From contig OZ025208.1 of assembly GCA_964019055.1 (NCBI GenBank), forward strand, positions 1,717,501-1,781,500: a stretch of 64,000 nucleotides of DNA. Reading direction: 5' to 3'. The notes beneath the pieces were generated by a model. It made no database searches. It had not been told where the DNA came from and saw nothing but the letters and a program-made list of their open reading frames with translations. The DNA comes from Anthopleura xanthogrammica (Eukaryota; Cnidaria; Anthozoa; Actiniaria; Actiniidae). This document shows, one piece after another, positions 42,301 to 54,103 of this stretch (position 1 is the stretch's first letter; every line of letters starts with the position of its first letter). Made by a program: the position numbers and the translations under genes.

Positions 42301-45300
42301 AGCTAAAAAATGCTTGTGGATTTGAGACCTACAAGCAAAACTTAACACCACCAAGCTGAATTAAAACGTCTTTGTGTAAATAATATCAACTATGTAACAT
42401 ATATATGCAAAGTGATTCAGTTTCAGTTATAGAGCTCGAGACAGAGCTCGAGTTGGCCATTTGCTTTCATGAGGGACAAAAAACAGCAAGGCGTTCCTTG
42501 ATCGGTCACCTGACCGGTTGCCAGAGTTGACCTGGGTTCTAACCGAGTAATTTTCAAGATCGCGTCCGATATGTTTGTGTTTGCTAATCGTTTGCGCATA
42601 AATCTCCTTCCCGGCCAAGAAAACAAACAAATAAACATAAAATAGACCTCAATCCACCTGGTAAGAGAAGCATTTCTCACAAGTTACAAAAAAAAGTGAA
42701 CTCGCACAAAAATTCAAGTTTATTTATTTTCTATCGGCAAATTGAAAATTTTACTCGCATTTTGCGAGTTGACATTAGGGAATTTCGAACCCTGGATGAA
42801 GATGAAGATGATGAAGATGATGGTGATGATGATGATGAAGATGATGGTGATAATGATGATGATAGTGATGATGATAGTGATGATGATGATGAAGATGATG
42901 AAGATGATGGTGATGATGATGATGATGATGATAGTGATGATGATGGTGGTGATGATGATGATGATGATGATGATGAAAATGATAATGGTGAAGATGCATG
43001 ATGGTGATGACAATGATAACGATGATAGTGATGATGCATATGGTGCTGGTGATGATGATTGTGATGGTAAAAATGATGATGAGGGTGATGGTGATCATGG
43101 TGGTGATGATGATGATGGTGATGTTGAGGATGGTGATGTTGAGGATGTTGAGGATGATGATGATGGATGGTAATGATGTGTGATGATGACGAAGATGATG
43201 ATAATCATGTTGATGGTGGTGATGATTAGTTGATTACTGAGAGGTATATCATTCTCTTTCACTCATGTTAGAGACAAGCATCATCTATCCATATGGGAGC
43301 CAGGCTAACCCTGTCATCGCTTACCATCAGTACTCATGGTGATGGTGATGATGATAAGCTGATTACTGAGATGTATATTTCTCTGTTTCACTCAATGTTA
43401 GAATCCTTGTAGTGACAAACGTCATCTATCCATATGGGGGCCAGGCAAAACCTGTCATCGCTTGCCGTCGGTACTCATAATTGGGCCCCAGAAGACAGGG
43501 ACAACAGCTCTATACCAGTATCTCTCTCTACATCCAGAGTTTATTAGTAGTGAAAAGAGCGTGAAGACATATGAAGAAGTACAGTTCTTTAATGGGCTCA
43601 ACTACTTGAAAGGACTTGATTGGTAAGAGAACAGTTGATTTATTTTGCACTACACATCTTTCTTTCTTTCTTTCTTTCTTTTTTTCTTTCTTTCTTTCTT
43701 TTATTTTATTTACCAATATTTAGCCAGGAGTTTGCCCTTTCAGCATTGCTGATATCAATGGGGGTCCTGGTAGTTTAGTTTAGTCCTTTAGTTTGTACTG
43801 CAACTTGCATTATATTGCAGCTTGCAACTTGAGGTTATTCTGCAACTTATCGGAATCTTGAGTTTGTAGTGCAACCTGTTACAATTCACATCTTGAGTTT
43901 GTAGTGCACCTGTTACAGTTCACATCTTGAGTTTGTAGTGCAACCTGTTACAGTTCACATCTTGAGTTTGTAGTGCAACCTGTTACAGTTCACATATTGA
44001 GTTTGTAGTGCAACCTGTTACAGTTCACATCTTGAGTTTGTAGTGCAACCTGTTACAGTTCACATCTTGAGTTTGTAGTGCAACCTGTTACAGTTCACGC
44101 ATCTTGAGTTTGTAGTGCAACCTGTTACAGTTCACATCTTGAGTTTGTAGTGCAACCTGTTACAGTTCACGCATCTTGAGTTTGTAGTGCAACCTGTTAC
44201 AGTTCACATCTTGAGTTTGTAGTGCAACCTGTTACAGTTCACATCTTGAGTTTGTAGTGCAACCTGTTACAGTTCACATCTTGAGTTTGTAGTGCAACCT
44301 GTTACAGTTCACATCTTGAGTTTGTAGTGCAACCTGTTACAGTTCACATATTGAGTTTGTAGTGCATCTGTTACAGTTCACATATTGAGTTTGTAGTGCA
44401 TCTGTTACAGTTCACATATTGAGTTTGTAGTGCAACCTGTTACAGTTCACATATTGAGTTTGTAGTGCACCTGTTACAGTTCACATATTGAGTTTGTAGT
44501 GCACCTGTTACAGTTCACATATTGAGTTTGTAGTGCAACCTGTTACAGTTCACATCTTGAGTTTGTAGTGCAACCTGTTACAGTTCACATCTTGAGTTTG
44601 TAGTGCAACCTGTTACAGTTCACATCTTGAGTTTGTAGTGCAACCTGTTACAGTTCACATCTTGAGTTTGTAGTGCAACCTGTTACAGTTCACATCTTGA
44701 GTTTGTAGTGCAACCTGTTACAGTTCACATCTTGAGTTTGTAGTGCAACCTGTTACAGTTCACATATTGAGTTTGTAGTGCATCTGTTACAGTTCACATA
44801 TTGAGTTTGTAGTGCATCTGTTACAGTTCACATATTGAGTTTGTAGTGCAACCTGTTACAGTTCACATATTGAGTTTGTAGTGCACCTGTTACAGTTCAC
44901 ATATTGAGTTTGTAGTGCACCTGTTACAGTTCACATATTGAGTTTGTAGTGCAACCTGTTACAGTTCACATCTTGAGTTTGTAGTGCAACCTGTTACAGT
45001 TCACATCTTGAGTTTGTAGTGCAACCTGTTACAGTTCACATCTTGAGTTTGTAGTGCAACCTGTTACAGTTCACATCTTGAGTTTGTAGTGCAACCTGTT
45101 ACAGTTCACATCTTGAGTTTGTAGTGCAACCTGTTACAGTTCACATCTTGAGTTTGTAGTGCAACCTGTTACAGTTCACGCATCTTGAGTTTGTAGTGCA
45201 ACCTGTTACAGTTCACATCTTGAGTTTGTAGTGCAACCTGTTACAGTTCACATCTTGAGTTTGTAGTGCAACCTGTTACAGTTCACATCTTGAGTTTGTA

Positions 45301-48300
45301 GTGCAACCTGTTGCAGTTCACATATTGAGTTTGTAGTGCATCTGTTACAGTTCACATATTGAGTTTGTAGTGCAACCTGTTACAGTTCACATATTGAGTT
45401 TGTAGTGCACCTGTTACAGTTCACATATTGAGTTTGTAGTGCACCTGTTACAGTTCACATATTGAGTTTGTAGTGCAACCTGTTACAGTTCACATCTTGA
45501 GTTTGTAGTGCAACCTGTTACAGTTCACATCTTGAGTTTGTAGTGCAACCTGTTACAGTTCACATCTTGAGTTTGTAGTGCAACCTGTTACAGTTCACAT
45601 CTTGAGTTTGTAGTGCAACCTGTTACAGTTCACATCTTGAGTTTGTAGTGCAACCTGTTACAGTTCACATCTTGAGTTTGTAGTGCAACCTGTTACAGTT
45701 CACATCTTGAGTTTGTAGTGCAACCTGTTACAGTTCACATCTTGAGTTTGTAGTGCAACCTGTTACGGTTCACATCTTGAGTTTGTAGTGCAACCTGTTA
45801 CAGTTCACATCTTGAGTTTGTAGTGCAACCTGTTACAGTTCACATCTTGAGTTTGTAGTGCAACCTGTTACAGTTCACATATTGAGTTTGTAGTACAACC
45901 TGTTACAGTTCACATCTTGAGTTTGTAGTGCAACCTGTTACAGTTCACATATTGAGTTTGTAGTGCAACCTGTTACAGTTCACATCTTGAGTTTGTAGTG
46001 CAACCTGTTACAGTTCACATCTTGAGTTTGTAGTGCAACCTGTTACAGTTCACATCTTGAGTTTGTAGTGCAACCTGTTGCAGTTCACATATTGAGTTTG
46101 TAGTGCATCTGTTACAGTTCACATATTGAGTTTGTAGTGCAACCTGTTACAGTTCACATATTGAGTTTGTAGTGCACCTGTTACAGTTCACATATTGAGT
46201 TTGTAGTGCACCTGTTACAGTTCACATATTGAGTTTGTAGTGCAACCTGTTACAGTTCACATCTTGAGTTTGTAGTGCAACCTGTTACAGTTCACATCTT
46301 GAGTTTGTAGTGCAACCTGTTACAGTTCACATCTTGAGTTTGTAGTGCAACCTGTTACAGTTCACATCTTGAGTTTGTAGTGCAACCTGTTACAGTTCAC
46401 ATCTTGAGTTTGTAGTGCAACCTGTTACAGTTCACATCTTGAGTTTGTAGTGCAACCTGTTACAGTTCACATCTTGAGTTTGTAGTGCAACCTGTTACAG
46501 TTCACATCTTGAGTTTGTAGTGCACCTGTTACAGTTCACATCTTGAGTTTGTAGTGCAACCTGTTACAGTTCACATCTTGAGTTTGTAGTGCAACCTGTT
46601 ACAGTTCACATCTTGAGTTTGTAGTGCAACCTGTTACAGTTCACATCTTGAGTTTGTAGTGCAACCTGTTACAGTTCACATCTTGAGTTTGTAGTGCAAC
46701 CTGTTACGGTTCACATCTTGAGTTTGTAGTGCAACCTGTTACAGTTCACATCTTGAGTTTGTAGTGCAACCTGTTACAGTTCACATCTTGAGTTTGTAGT
46801 GCAACCTGTTACAGTTCACATATTGAGTTTGTAGTACAACCTGTTACAGTTCACATCTTGAGTTTGTAGTGCAACCTGTTACAGTTCACATATTGAGTTT
46901 GTAGTGCAACCTGTTACAGTTCACACATCTTGAGTTTTTCCCAATTCTGTTCCCTAGGTACTTGGGTTTTTTCCAAGATGTTGGTAATACAAGTAAGAGT
47001 CTCTTGTTTGAAAAGAGTGCAAACTACTTTGACGCTCCACTTGCACCACTTCGAGCTGTGACTCTTCTGCCGAAGGCCAAGATTATCACCATAATGATTG
47101 ACCCAGTAAAACGAGCCTATTCCTGGTACCAGGTGAGCCTATTGTTTCTAATTCAATCAGTGAGTTATTTGGGCTGTGACTGAGATCAGCCCAGAGGTTG
47201 TTTCAGGGTGTTGTTAAAATTTGAAGGTTTCTAGAGCAAGTTAGTTGGGTATGACTAAGTTTATCATCTGTACATTGATCTTGATAATAAATTTCACATA
47301 TGGCAAGGGTAAACACTGCCATTCATGGTCAATCATCCATGCATGTGTACACACTTTATTGAAACATGCCATATTTAGCTGGTAAAAATTCCATAATCAG
47401 TTGAAAATGACACAATGTAGGGCCTAGATAAAAATTACTTTGTGTAACTATAGTGACCCTACAAATAGCCAATGTGCATGAGCTCGAAATTCTAAGCATG
47501 ATGCATGATGGGAAAGTGAGTTCTTACGCTTTTTTGACTCCTCTAAAAATTCATCCGATAATTTTTGCTTCAACATTTTCTATGAAAATAAAAGGATTTC
47601 AGCAGATGAAAATAACAGAGTTTTTTTTTTCTGATAGTTCCTTTGATTTCCCTGTTACATTTTTAAAGAACTCACTTTCCCAGAGTGCTTTGTGAGCTTT
47701 GATGCATATTGCCTGTTGTGAATTTATTCAAATATTTTGGGAATACTTTTCTTTGTCTATTATATTTACATATATCCATATCAATGCTTCATTGATGTGG
47801 AAATACAATAAACAAAGGGGGCTTTCCATTTGTCCAGAAAAACCGGTTGATGAAACCAAGACAAGAATGGTTCTAATGGAACAGTTCAAACCGACTATAC
47901 ACCTGATGGTCTGCCATCTTGAAAGTTTTTGTCATAAATGTGTGAATTAGAGAACTGGGCCTGAGAAATTCTGAGAAATTCTCAAATGGTTCAGACAATT
48001 CCAGTTGGTTCGTACCTACTGGGATGGCTGGACAAGCATGAAAGGTGTTTTTTCGGTTGGAAGTTCCAAAAAAGTGACAGTTCCATTTGTATTCCAACCA
48101 AACTGGACAAATGGAAAACACCCAAAGAATCTTGTTCCCAGTAGATTTGAATTTGGTACATTTCTATTATTAGTAACCTATTCTTTTTTTCCTTGCAGCA
48201 TATCAAAAGTCATGGTATGGTGGCTGCCGTCAAGCATAGTTTTTATGATGTTCTGACCAAGAGCAATGCCTCCAAAAGTAGAGAGTTCCGTGTATTAGGT

Positions 48301-50644
48301 CAGAGATGTCTTATACCAGGTCTTTATGCGCAACACTTAGAAAGATGGCTCATGCATTATCCCGCATCACAGGTACATATAGTATTAGTATTGAATATAG
48401 AGTTTTGCACGCTGTGATTCGTCGAGCAACCAGTGATTATGAGACAATATTCAATGGTCGAGTGGAGATTATGAGGTTAATTGCCGAAGTTTGGCAGAGC
48501 AGAAGTAATTCCCCCAAAACTTTTTAACCAGAATTTTATCTTTTCTCTGATATTGTAATCTAAAATTATACTAAAACAATAATTCACCTCGGGCTCAGTG
48601 AATATGGTGAATATTTACCTCATTCACTGATATTTACTTCACTTTTGATAAATAATTGTTAAATATTAACGAATTGCAGATTTACATGCTATTTCCTTCA
48701 CACAATTGTTTCAAGTTGAGGCATTTGGGTCAACAATACAGCAATGGTATAGAAACTGACCCAAATACCACGAATTAAAACAACTATTTGAAAGCAATAG
48801 AGTGCAACTCTGGGTGAGGAGCATCACTATACAGCTAATTCGCCTTAAAGGGATGCTAATATATTACAGGTCAGCCCCCCCTGCATTTTACCTGGCTACA
48901 CCTGACAATATGCTGGTAACCATTAATACACCTGGGTGGAGAGAGGCTGTGAGTCACATGCTTTGTCTAAGAATACAAAGTATAAAAGTGCACCAGCCAT
49001 GAGTCAAACTACACCTATAGGTACCAAGCCTGATACAATGTACCCATTTATACACCTGGGTGGAGAGAGACTGTGAGGGTCAAGTGTTTTGTCTAAGAAT
49101 ACACATTTTTCACACACTCATCCTTTAGTTAACTAAGTGGTCTGTAATCTTGTTATTTTCAGATATTAGTTATCGACGGCAGAGCATTGAAAAATAATCC
49201 TGTTGATGTCATGCTTGATGTCCAGCAGTTTCTTGGTGTAAATATCTATGATTATAACTCAAAATTAAGGTAAGACATTAAAATTATAGTCACCCCCACA
49301 TGTTACTACCAACATTCCCTGACTAGACCTGGTCTACACAAGAGCTGTAAAGTATTTTAAAATAGAGAATCCAAGTTTAAATTGTGTGGTATATTGGCAT
49401 CCTTCTGTCGTTTACTGGTAACATTGTTTTTGACACTAAAGACAGCTTTAATTTTTGTCCAATGCTTGAACAACCTCTGGGCTGATCAGAGTCAGGGCAC
49501 GGCTAACTCACAGATCAAACCCTGAAACAACCTCTGGGCTGATCTAAGTCAGGGCATGACTAACTCACAGATCAAACCCTGAAACATCCTCTGGGCTGAT
49601 CTAAGTCAGGGCAAGGCTAACTCACAGATTGAACCCTGAAACAACCTCTGGGCTGATCTAAGTCAGGGCATGGCTAACTCACAGATCAAGCCCTGAAACA
49701 TCCTCTGGGCTGATCTAAGTCAGGGCATGGCTAACTCACAGATCAAGCCCTGAAACAACCTCTGGTCTGGTCTGCATTTGAACTTAGCTTGTTACATTTT
49801 GCTGAGGGGGGAAAACCGAAACAATATTTCTAACCTAATAACCTGACACTACTCAAATGTGATGCCAAGTCCAGGAATTAAACCAGGGACCCCAGATGTG
49901 CAGGGTTTGATTTGAGTTTCAAAGACTAGTATTCTTATTCTTGGTTTGACTATGCATATGATCATATTGGCCTAATAGACCATTTCACGGTTATCGTCGC
50001 TCAACCTCAGCCTCGATAGTGTGTAATATATTCTTTAGAATTTGACTACAGTTCACAGTAATTTAAGGAATGTACACATTATCAAACAATAGACCATTTT
50101 CGATATGCATGAGCGCTTTCAAAAATATCTATTGAAACAATTAAAACTTCCACGGGCTTTAGTCAAATTCTAAAGAATAAATTACATGCTATTGAGGCTG
50201 AGGTTGAGCGACGACAACAGTGAAATGGTTTATTGATAAATAGAATAAAATAGAATACAAAATGGGAATAGGATAAAATGGAATAGGAACAGAATGAAAT
50301 AGGAATAAAATACAAAAAAATGGAATAAGAATAAATCTCCTATGTTTCCCTGTTCAGCAAGTTCTATATTTATGCAGTTTTTCTGCAGTTGAGATGAATG
50401 ATTATCCTCATTATCATTTTGTAGGTTTGACAAGCGAAAAGGATTTTACTGCTTAGTGACATCCACTGGGAACCACAAATGTCTTGGCAAAAGCAAGGGA
50501 CGTCATTACCCACCAATAGACCAAAAATCAAAAGACTTCCTAGAAGAATATTATAGAGATGCAAATGTACAACTCGCCTCGCTCCTACTACAAATAGGAA
50601 AACCTCTACCAAGTTGGCTGAGCGAGAAGGCCAAAAAGAAATAA
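36330..50644 (+). CDS. NDST: NDST-B: bifunctional heparan sulfate N-deacetylase/N-sulfotransferase
   Basis: Exons: 36330-37367, 39348-39590, 40175-40360, 41260-41388, 41893-42075, 43402-43622, 46958-47132, 48199-48372, 49163-49269, 50425-50644. All junctions are GT-AG and in phase, giving 891 residues. A type II anchor lies at residues 11-31. The enzyme removes N-acetyl groups from heparan sulfate glucosamine and N-sulfates it with PAPS in the Golgi. Deacetylase motifs: VDIDDIFVG (from 326), [25 protein letters not shown] (440-450). Sulfotransferase motifs: PAPS loop [11 protein letters not shown] with catalytic K624, FEKSANYF (684-691), [12 protein letters not shown] followed by H726, and C828/C838 then [10 protein letters not shown] with K843. 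All residues that NDST-A has lost are kept here. Unlike NDST-A, the anchor and deacetylase share one exon, and an extra intron follows YPASQ. This gene looks fully competent. Confidence 0.95.
38425..39275. mobile_element. Complex foldback cluster in NDST-B intron 1
   Basis: TTTATCCCACACCATAGAAA repeats in both orientations near 38600, 38725, 38960 and 39075. Outer arms carry ACTAGTTATACAATGGTTTT and TGGCATACCGTGGAATATCC with inverted partners near 39240. A separate hairpin word, GTATACACACAAGCC, is followed by its own complement. Two inverted copies of one element, or nested elements, explain this. A related copy lies at 51460-51775. Confidence 0.75.
39655..40085 (-). mobile_element. SINE-like composite in NDST-B intron 2 (57-bp repeats plus tRNA-like head)
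   Basis: Read on the minus strand, the tRNA-like head with A and B boxes (about 40075 to 40010) comes first. A short body follows, then about five copies of the 57-bp unit as a tail. Confidence 0.65.
42176..42275. repeat. (GAT/GGT)n microsatellite in NDST-B intron 5
   Basis: A GATGATGGTG-rich tract follows the exon 5 donor by about 100 bases. Confidence 0.9.
42795..43225. repeat. (GAT)n-rich microsatellite in NDST-B intron 5
   Basis: About 430 bp of GATGAT with GAAGAT and GATGGT variants. Frames through it are poly-Asp, poly-Met or poly-His/Ser artefacts. Confidence 0.95.
43220..43334 (+). pseudogene. Truncated duplicate of NDST-B exon 6 with its acceptor
   Basis: TTAGAGACAAGCATCATC and the following ~65 bases match the acceptor and start of the real exon 6 (43402 on), as does the upstream TTGATTACTGAGAGGTATAT. 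The copy lacks the first 12 exonic bases and breaks off at TACTCAT before the PAPS loop, where it meets GATGGTGATG sequence. It is a partial tandem duplication of about 125 bp. Confidence 0.75.
43860..46937 (+). repeat. 35-bp minisatellite filling NDST-B intron 6 (~88 copies)
   Basis: The unit includes GAGTTTGTAGTGCAACCTGT and TACAGTTCACATCTT. Variants have GCATCTG or GCACCTG (33-34 bp) or CGCATCTT (37 bp). Marker variants recur at a 941-bp offset (TGTTACGGTT at 45761 and 46702; TAGTACAACC at 45891 and 46832), showing block duplication. The array ends 20 bases before the exon 7 splice site. Confidence 0.98.
47464..47716 (+). mobile_element. MITE-like element in NDST-B intron 7
   Basis: It is homologous, in the same orientation, to 25742-25991 of NDST-A. 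Shared words are AATAGCCAATGTGCATGAGC, GAAAATAACAGAGT and CCCAGAGTGCTTTGTG. Confidence 0.75.
48918..49112 (+). repeat. Imperfect ~130-bp tandem duplication in NDST-B intron 8
   Basis: TACACCTGGGTGGAGAGAG and TTTGTCTAAGAATACA each occur twice, about 125 bp apart. Confidence 0.7.
49465..49920 (-). mobile_element. SINE-like composite in NDST-B intron 9
   Basis: About five 57-bp units are followed on the plus strand by a body word ACTCAAATGTGATG, also present near 39978. The inverted B-box-like AGGAATTAAACCAGGGACCC comes next. The layout is the same as at 39655-40085. Confidence 0.6.
49976..50232. mobile_element. Foldback element in NDST-B intron 9
   Basis: AATAGACCATTTCACGG, CGCTCAACCTCAGCCTC and TTCTTTAGAATTTGACTA reappear as complements at the right end, giving arms of about 75 bp. 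The loop carries CGCTTTCAAAAATATC, also seen in the 21283 element. Confidence 0.8.
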
Positions 50645-50797
50645 AATAATAATAGAAATGTTGAAATTATATTCTAAAATTATTATGAGGATCTCCGAGA
50701 AGTAGGAATGTTTCAAAATAGGTCCAAAATATTTGATATTATTACCATATTTTTAAAAATACATAATTTATGAAATGTGACCAATTGTTGCTCGATT

Positions 50798-50803
50798 AAT
50801 AAA
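50798..50803 (+). terminator. Likely NDST-B polyadenylation signal
   Basis: AATAAA lies 154 bases past the stop codon. Another AATAAA overlaps the stop itself, and one lies near 50899. Confidence 0.5.
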
Positions 50804-51325
50804 AGTGTATGTAAGTTTTCCAATTACAATAATTATGTGATTCCAGAAAATATCCATACCTCCCCCATGGAGGGGGATTAGAATAATAATATGTTTGCCA
50901 ATAAAAACGTAATTTATTTTATGTCAAATGATGCATGAAGTAAATCTCATTCTCCTAATGCAGAGGCTTGTATATAAGCTTTAAGACCCCAGATACAACT
51001 GAATATTAGGAGTTGATTTTTGCGGAGTGAGGAAAACCAGAATACCTGGGGGAAAACATATGAAGCACAAGAGAGAACCACTAACAACTCTAGTCATAGG
51101 AACACTAAGCTTGGGAATCAATCCTGGAGTATGTTAGTGAGGTGGTGCATTGGTGAGGCACCACCAATGTTGCTCCTCGTCCTCCCACGAAAGAACATCT
51201 GTTTTCTCAGGCTACAATCTGAGCAACCTAATGCCTGCTAATGCCATGATCCTATGAACCAATTCCCTCTTACCTCTGCTCAGCACAAGTAACTGCAAAT
51301 ACATGATGATGTTAACAAATACACC
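50804..51325. other. Gene-free spacer downstream of NDST-B
   Basis: No exon is seen. A diverged copy of the GGAGGGAGGAAAACCAGAG family lies at about 51013-51060. Confidence 0.5.
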
Positions 51326-51459
51326 AATAGACTCCTTGCAGCATTTTGGAATGCAGCTCAGTTTGGAGACAAAATTTGGTTCCAATTCTCAGGAGATTGA
51401 AAATATTTTGTTTTGTCCTCCAAATTGAGCTGCTTTGACGTCACATGAAAGGGGTCTAT
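51326..51459. mobile_element. Short TIR element, copy 1 of 3
   Basis: Ends AATAGACTCCTTGCAGCA and TGAAAGGGGTCTAT form a terminal inverted repeat. The interior GGTTCCAATTCTCAGGAGAT is shared with copies at 52527 and 57735. Confidence 0.8.
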
Positions 51460-51775
51460 ATACTAGTTATACAATGGTTTCGAGCGGCATACCGTGGAAT
51501 ATCCCACGAGTCCCTTGTAGTTTCTAGTATACATACAAGCCTTTAGGCGAGTGTGTATACAAAGAAAATACAAGTGATGAGTGGGATATCCACAGTATGT
51601 TATGAGAAACCATTGTATAACCATTTTATCCCACACCATAGAAAATACAAATGCATAGATTCACTGCGCAGTGCATGATGGGAGGGAAGAGTGAAATACC
51701 GATGAATATACAACGGCTTTTCTGCTTTCTGATTGGCTGTATTTTCTATGGTGTGGGATAAATTGTTGTAGGAAA
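51460..51775. mobile_element. Foldback element related to 38425-39275
   Basis: It carries ACTAGTTATACAATGGTTTC, the CTAGTATACATACAAGCC hairpin word, and TTTATCCCACACCATAGAAA with its complement at the right end. Confidence 0.8.
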
Positions 51776-52526
51776 GAGCTACACAAGGCTAGAATAACGA
51801 TGTTCTGTCCTAATCTATCATAGTTGTATCTAATAATGTACGTACCTAACATTTTAATATAACCATTGAACTAACTTCAAACTCGACTGATAGTGCTTCA
51901 AACTCCACACCTTACAAGATAGCATTTCATTTCTGTAAATGTAACTGAAAGAAAACACTTTTACTGGTTTCAACTGGTAATACTAAAGCCCATGCATAAA
52001 AGTATGTGAATACATTAAATGTAGTCACACTTTTGCATGTCGTGTTGTAAACAAAGAAATGATACTCAAGGGAATGACACATGGTCTGAATGGGTCTACC
52101 GCATGATGAAGATGTTTTAAGTAATTTTATAAAACTCATGAATAATTAATGAGGATAACACAATAGAAATCATTGTCCGTGGAGGAGGTTGTATATCTGA
52201 TACAAAATCGTCTTGATTTGCATAAACTTTAACTCCAATTTTCTCAGCCAAATTCAATCTTATCTTTAAAATTTTAGTAGAAAATGAATGTATACACCTA
52301 GACGTTTCATAAGTAATATACAATATTCGTGTCCGTGTTGTATCAGATATACAATCACTCGCCTTCGGCTCGTATTGTATATATTACTTATTAACTGTAT
52401 ATTGTGCATTAGGGAAGAGAATTGAATTGAATTGTTTTTATTGCTCAGATTAATCATCTACATCATTGTTATCATCTTCATTGGAAGATATCGTTGGAAA
52501 CACACAGACCTTCACTGGAACACATG

Positions 52527-52668
52527 AATAGATCCCTTGCAGTACATTGAAATGCAGCTCAATTTGGAGGGCAAAACAATAGGTTCCAATTCTCAGGAGA
52601 TTGTAATTCTTTTGTTTTGTCCTTCAACATTATTGAGCTGCTTTGACACCACGTGAAAGGGGTCTAAT
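52527..52668. mobile_element. Short TIR element, copy 2 of 3
   Basis: Same ends and interior as 51326-51459, with a slightly longer right half. Confidence 0.8.
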
Positions 52669-52675
52669 ACTGTAT

Positions 52676-52842
52676 TCTTGGGGTGCATATTATGTTACTA
52701 GCCACCCTGTTGGTTGACTATACATAGCTTCAGAATTCCTCATTAAAATTTTCTTGTGATATCAACCAAGTTGGCAGCTGTTTCATTATTTATATCTCGA
52801 GGGATTTTGGTCAAGCTGTTGCACCCCAAGAATTCAAAATAA
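52676..52842. mobile_element. Short TIR element with TTCTTGGGGTGCA ends
   Basis: TTCTTGGGGTGCA at the left is mirrored by TGCACCCCAAGAA at the right, 167 bp overall. It directly follows the previous element. Confidence 0.6.
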
Positions 52843-53338
52843 TTCCATACGAAATCGAGGCTAACCTAGGTTCAGATTTCCAATGGGGAGAGTATCGCAG
52901 GTGGATACGAAACCCTTACGGCTGGAAATCTGAGTCTAAGCTAACCCTGAGCAACAGAAAATTCGAAACTGAAGTATTCAGGCAAATAAGTTACTATAAG
53001 AGTGAACATTTTTCTTATTAAACCACATGGTACTCAAAAACGATAACAGGTAACTATGACAACAAAAAAGGTTACTATGGCAACACGGCAGTGTAAGGGC
53101 TATAGATCAGCCAATCAAAGATTAACAAAGATTTATCCTACATTTTTTTCAAAATAAATGACCCACATATGCAGGGTTGCGACGTAAAGAATAAAAAAGT
53201 TATACCATATATCTGTGAAACAAACCAAAGATGTATTGTCTAACTACAGCTATTTTATACAGCATCTTTGTTTGATAAAGATTTGCCTGAGTTAATTCTT
53301 AGTTATTTGACAACTAAATAGTTCATAACCAAATACTT

Positions 53339-53625
53339 TTACAGTGCTACATGCCGTACCGTGAACACTTCTACAAGTTTTTGATTTATTTTTGACAACT
53401 TTTTGACAACTTTTAATTGTCTTCTTTACCGCTAACCAATTGGGTTTGATAGGTGGAGTTTGTACATCAGTGTTATGATATTGAGACATCAAAGTGAAGT
53501 GCAGATGTCTAATTGGTTAGCAGTAAAGAACACAATAAAGTTGTCATAAAGATGTCAAAAAGTTGTCAAAAATTATAAATGAAAAACTTCTGGAAGTATT
53601 CACGGTATGGTGCGTAGCACTGTAA
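53339..53625. mobile_element. MITE-like palindromic element, ~287 bp
   Basis: TTACAGTGCTAC at the left pairs with GTAGCACTGTAA at the right. The arms of about 100 bp continue through CACGGTA/TACCGTG, GACAACTTTTTGACAACTTT and its complement. Confidence 0.85.
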
Positions 53626-53751
53626 GCATCACATAGCTAGTAAATGTTTCATGGATATATGGCATGTATGGTACTCTAAGCAAATTTGAAAATAACAGAC
53701 TATTCTTTAAAGCCATACTTTAACAAAACATCAATAATATGATTGGAATAA

Positions 53752-53960
53752 AATTCTTGGTAAATTTACTGAAACATTCCTTAAACAAAAACAGACTTTG
53801 CTTCAGGGCCGTTCTTCAACAAAACATAATGATATTGTAATAAAATTCTTGGTAAATTTACTGAAACATTCCTTAAACAAAAACAGACTTTGCTTCAGGG
53901 CCGTTCTTCAACAAAACATAATGATATTGTAATAAAATTCTTGGTAAATTTCTTAGCAAC
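53752..53960 (+). repeat. ~93-bp tandem duplication
   Basis: TTCTTGGTAAATTTACTGAA and CTTCAGGGCCGTTCTTCAAC occur twice at a 93-bp step, followed by a partial third copy. Confidence 0.9.
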
Positions 53961-54103
53961 AATCCTTAAGCTTGTCATAGTTTGTTTTGCGAGATTATAC
54001 GTCATATTTGAACCGTCATATTGTAGACAGTCATGAGAATAGTTGCATACGGTTATTCTATTTCTTGCCTTTTCTTATCCTGTTTAATAATGCTTTTCGG
54101 TGA

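Noticed and set aside
42696..43183. Acidic poly-Asp and Met-rich frames
   Set aside because: They come from the (GAT)n tract in NDST-B intron 5.
52436..52514. Possible minus-strand terminal exon with an acidic tail, TAA, and AATAAA just after
   Set aside because: Only one candidate acceptor and no upstream exon could be found; it lies against a MITE edge. Transcript data would decide.
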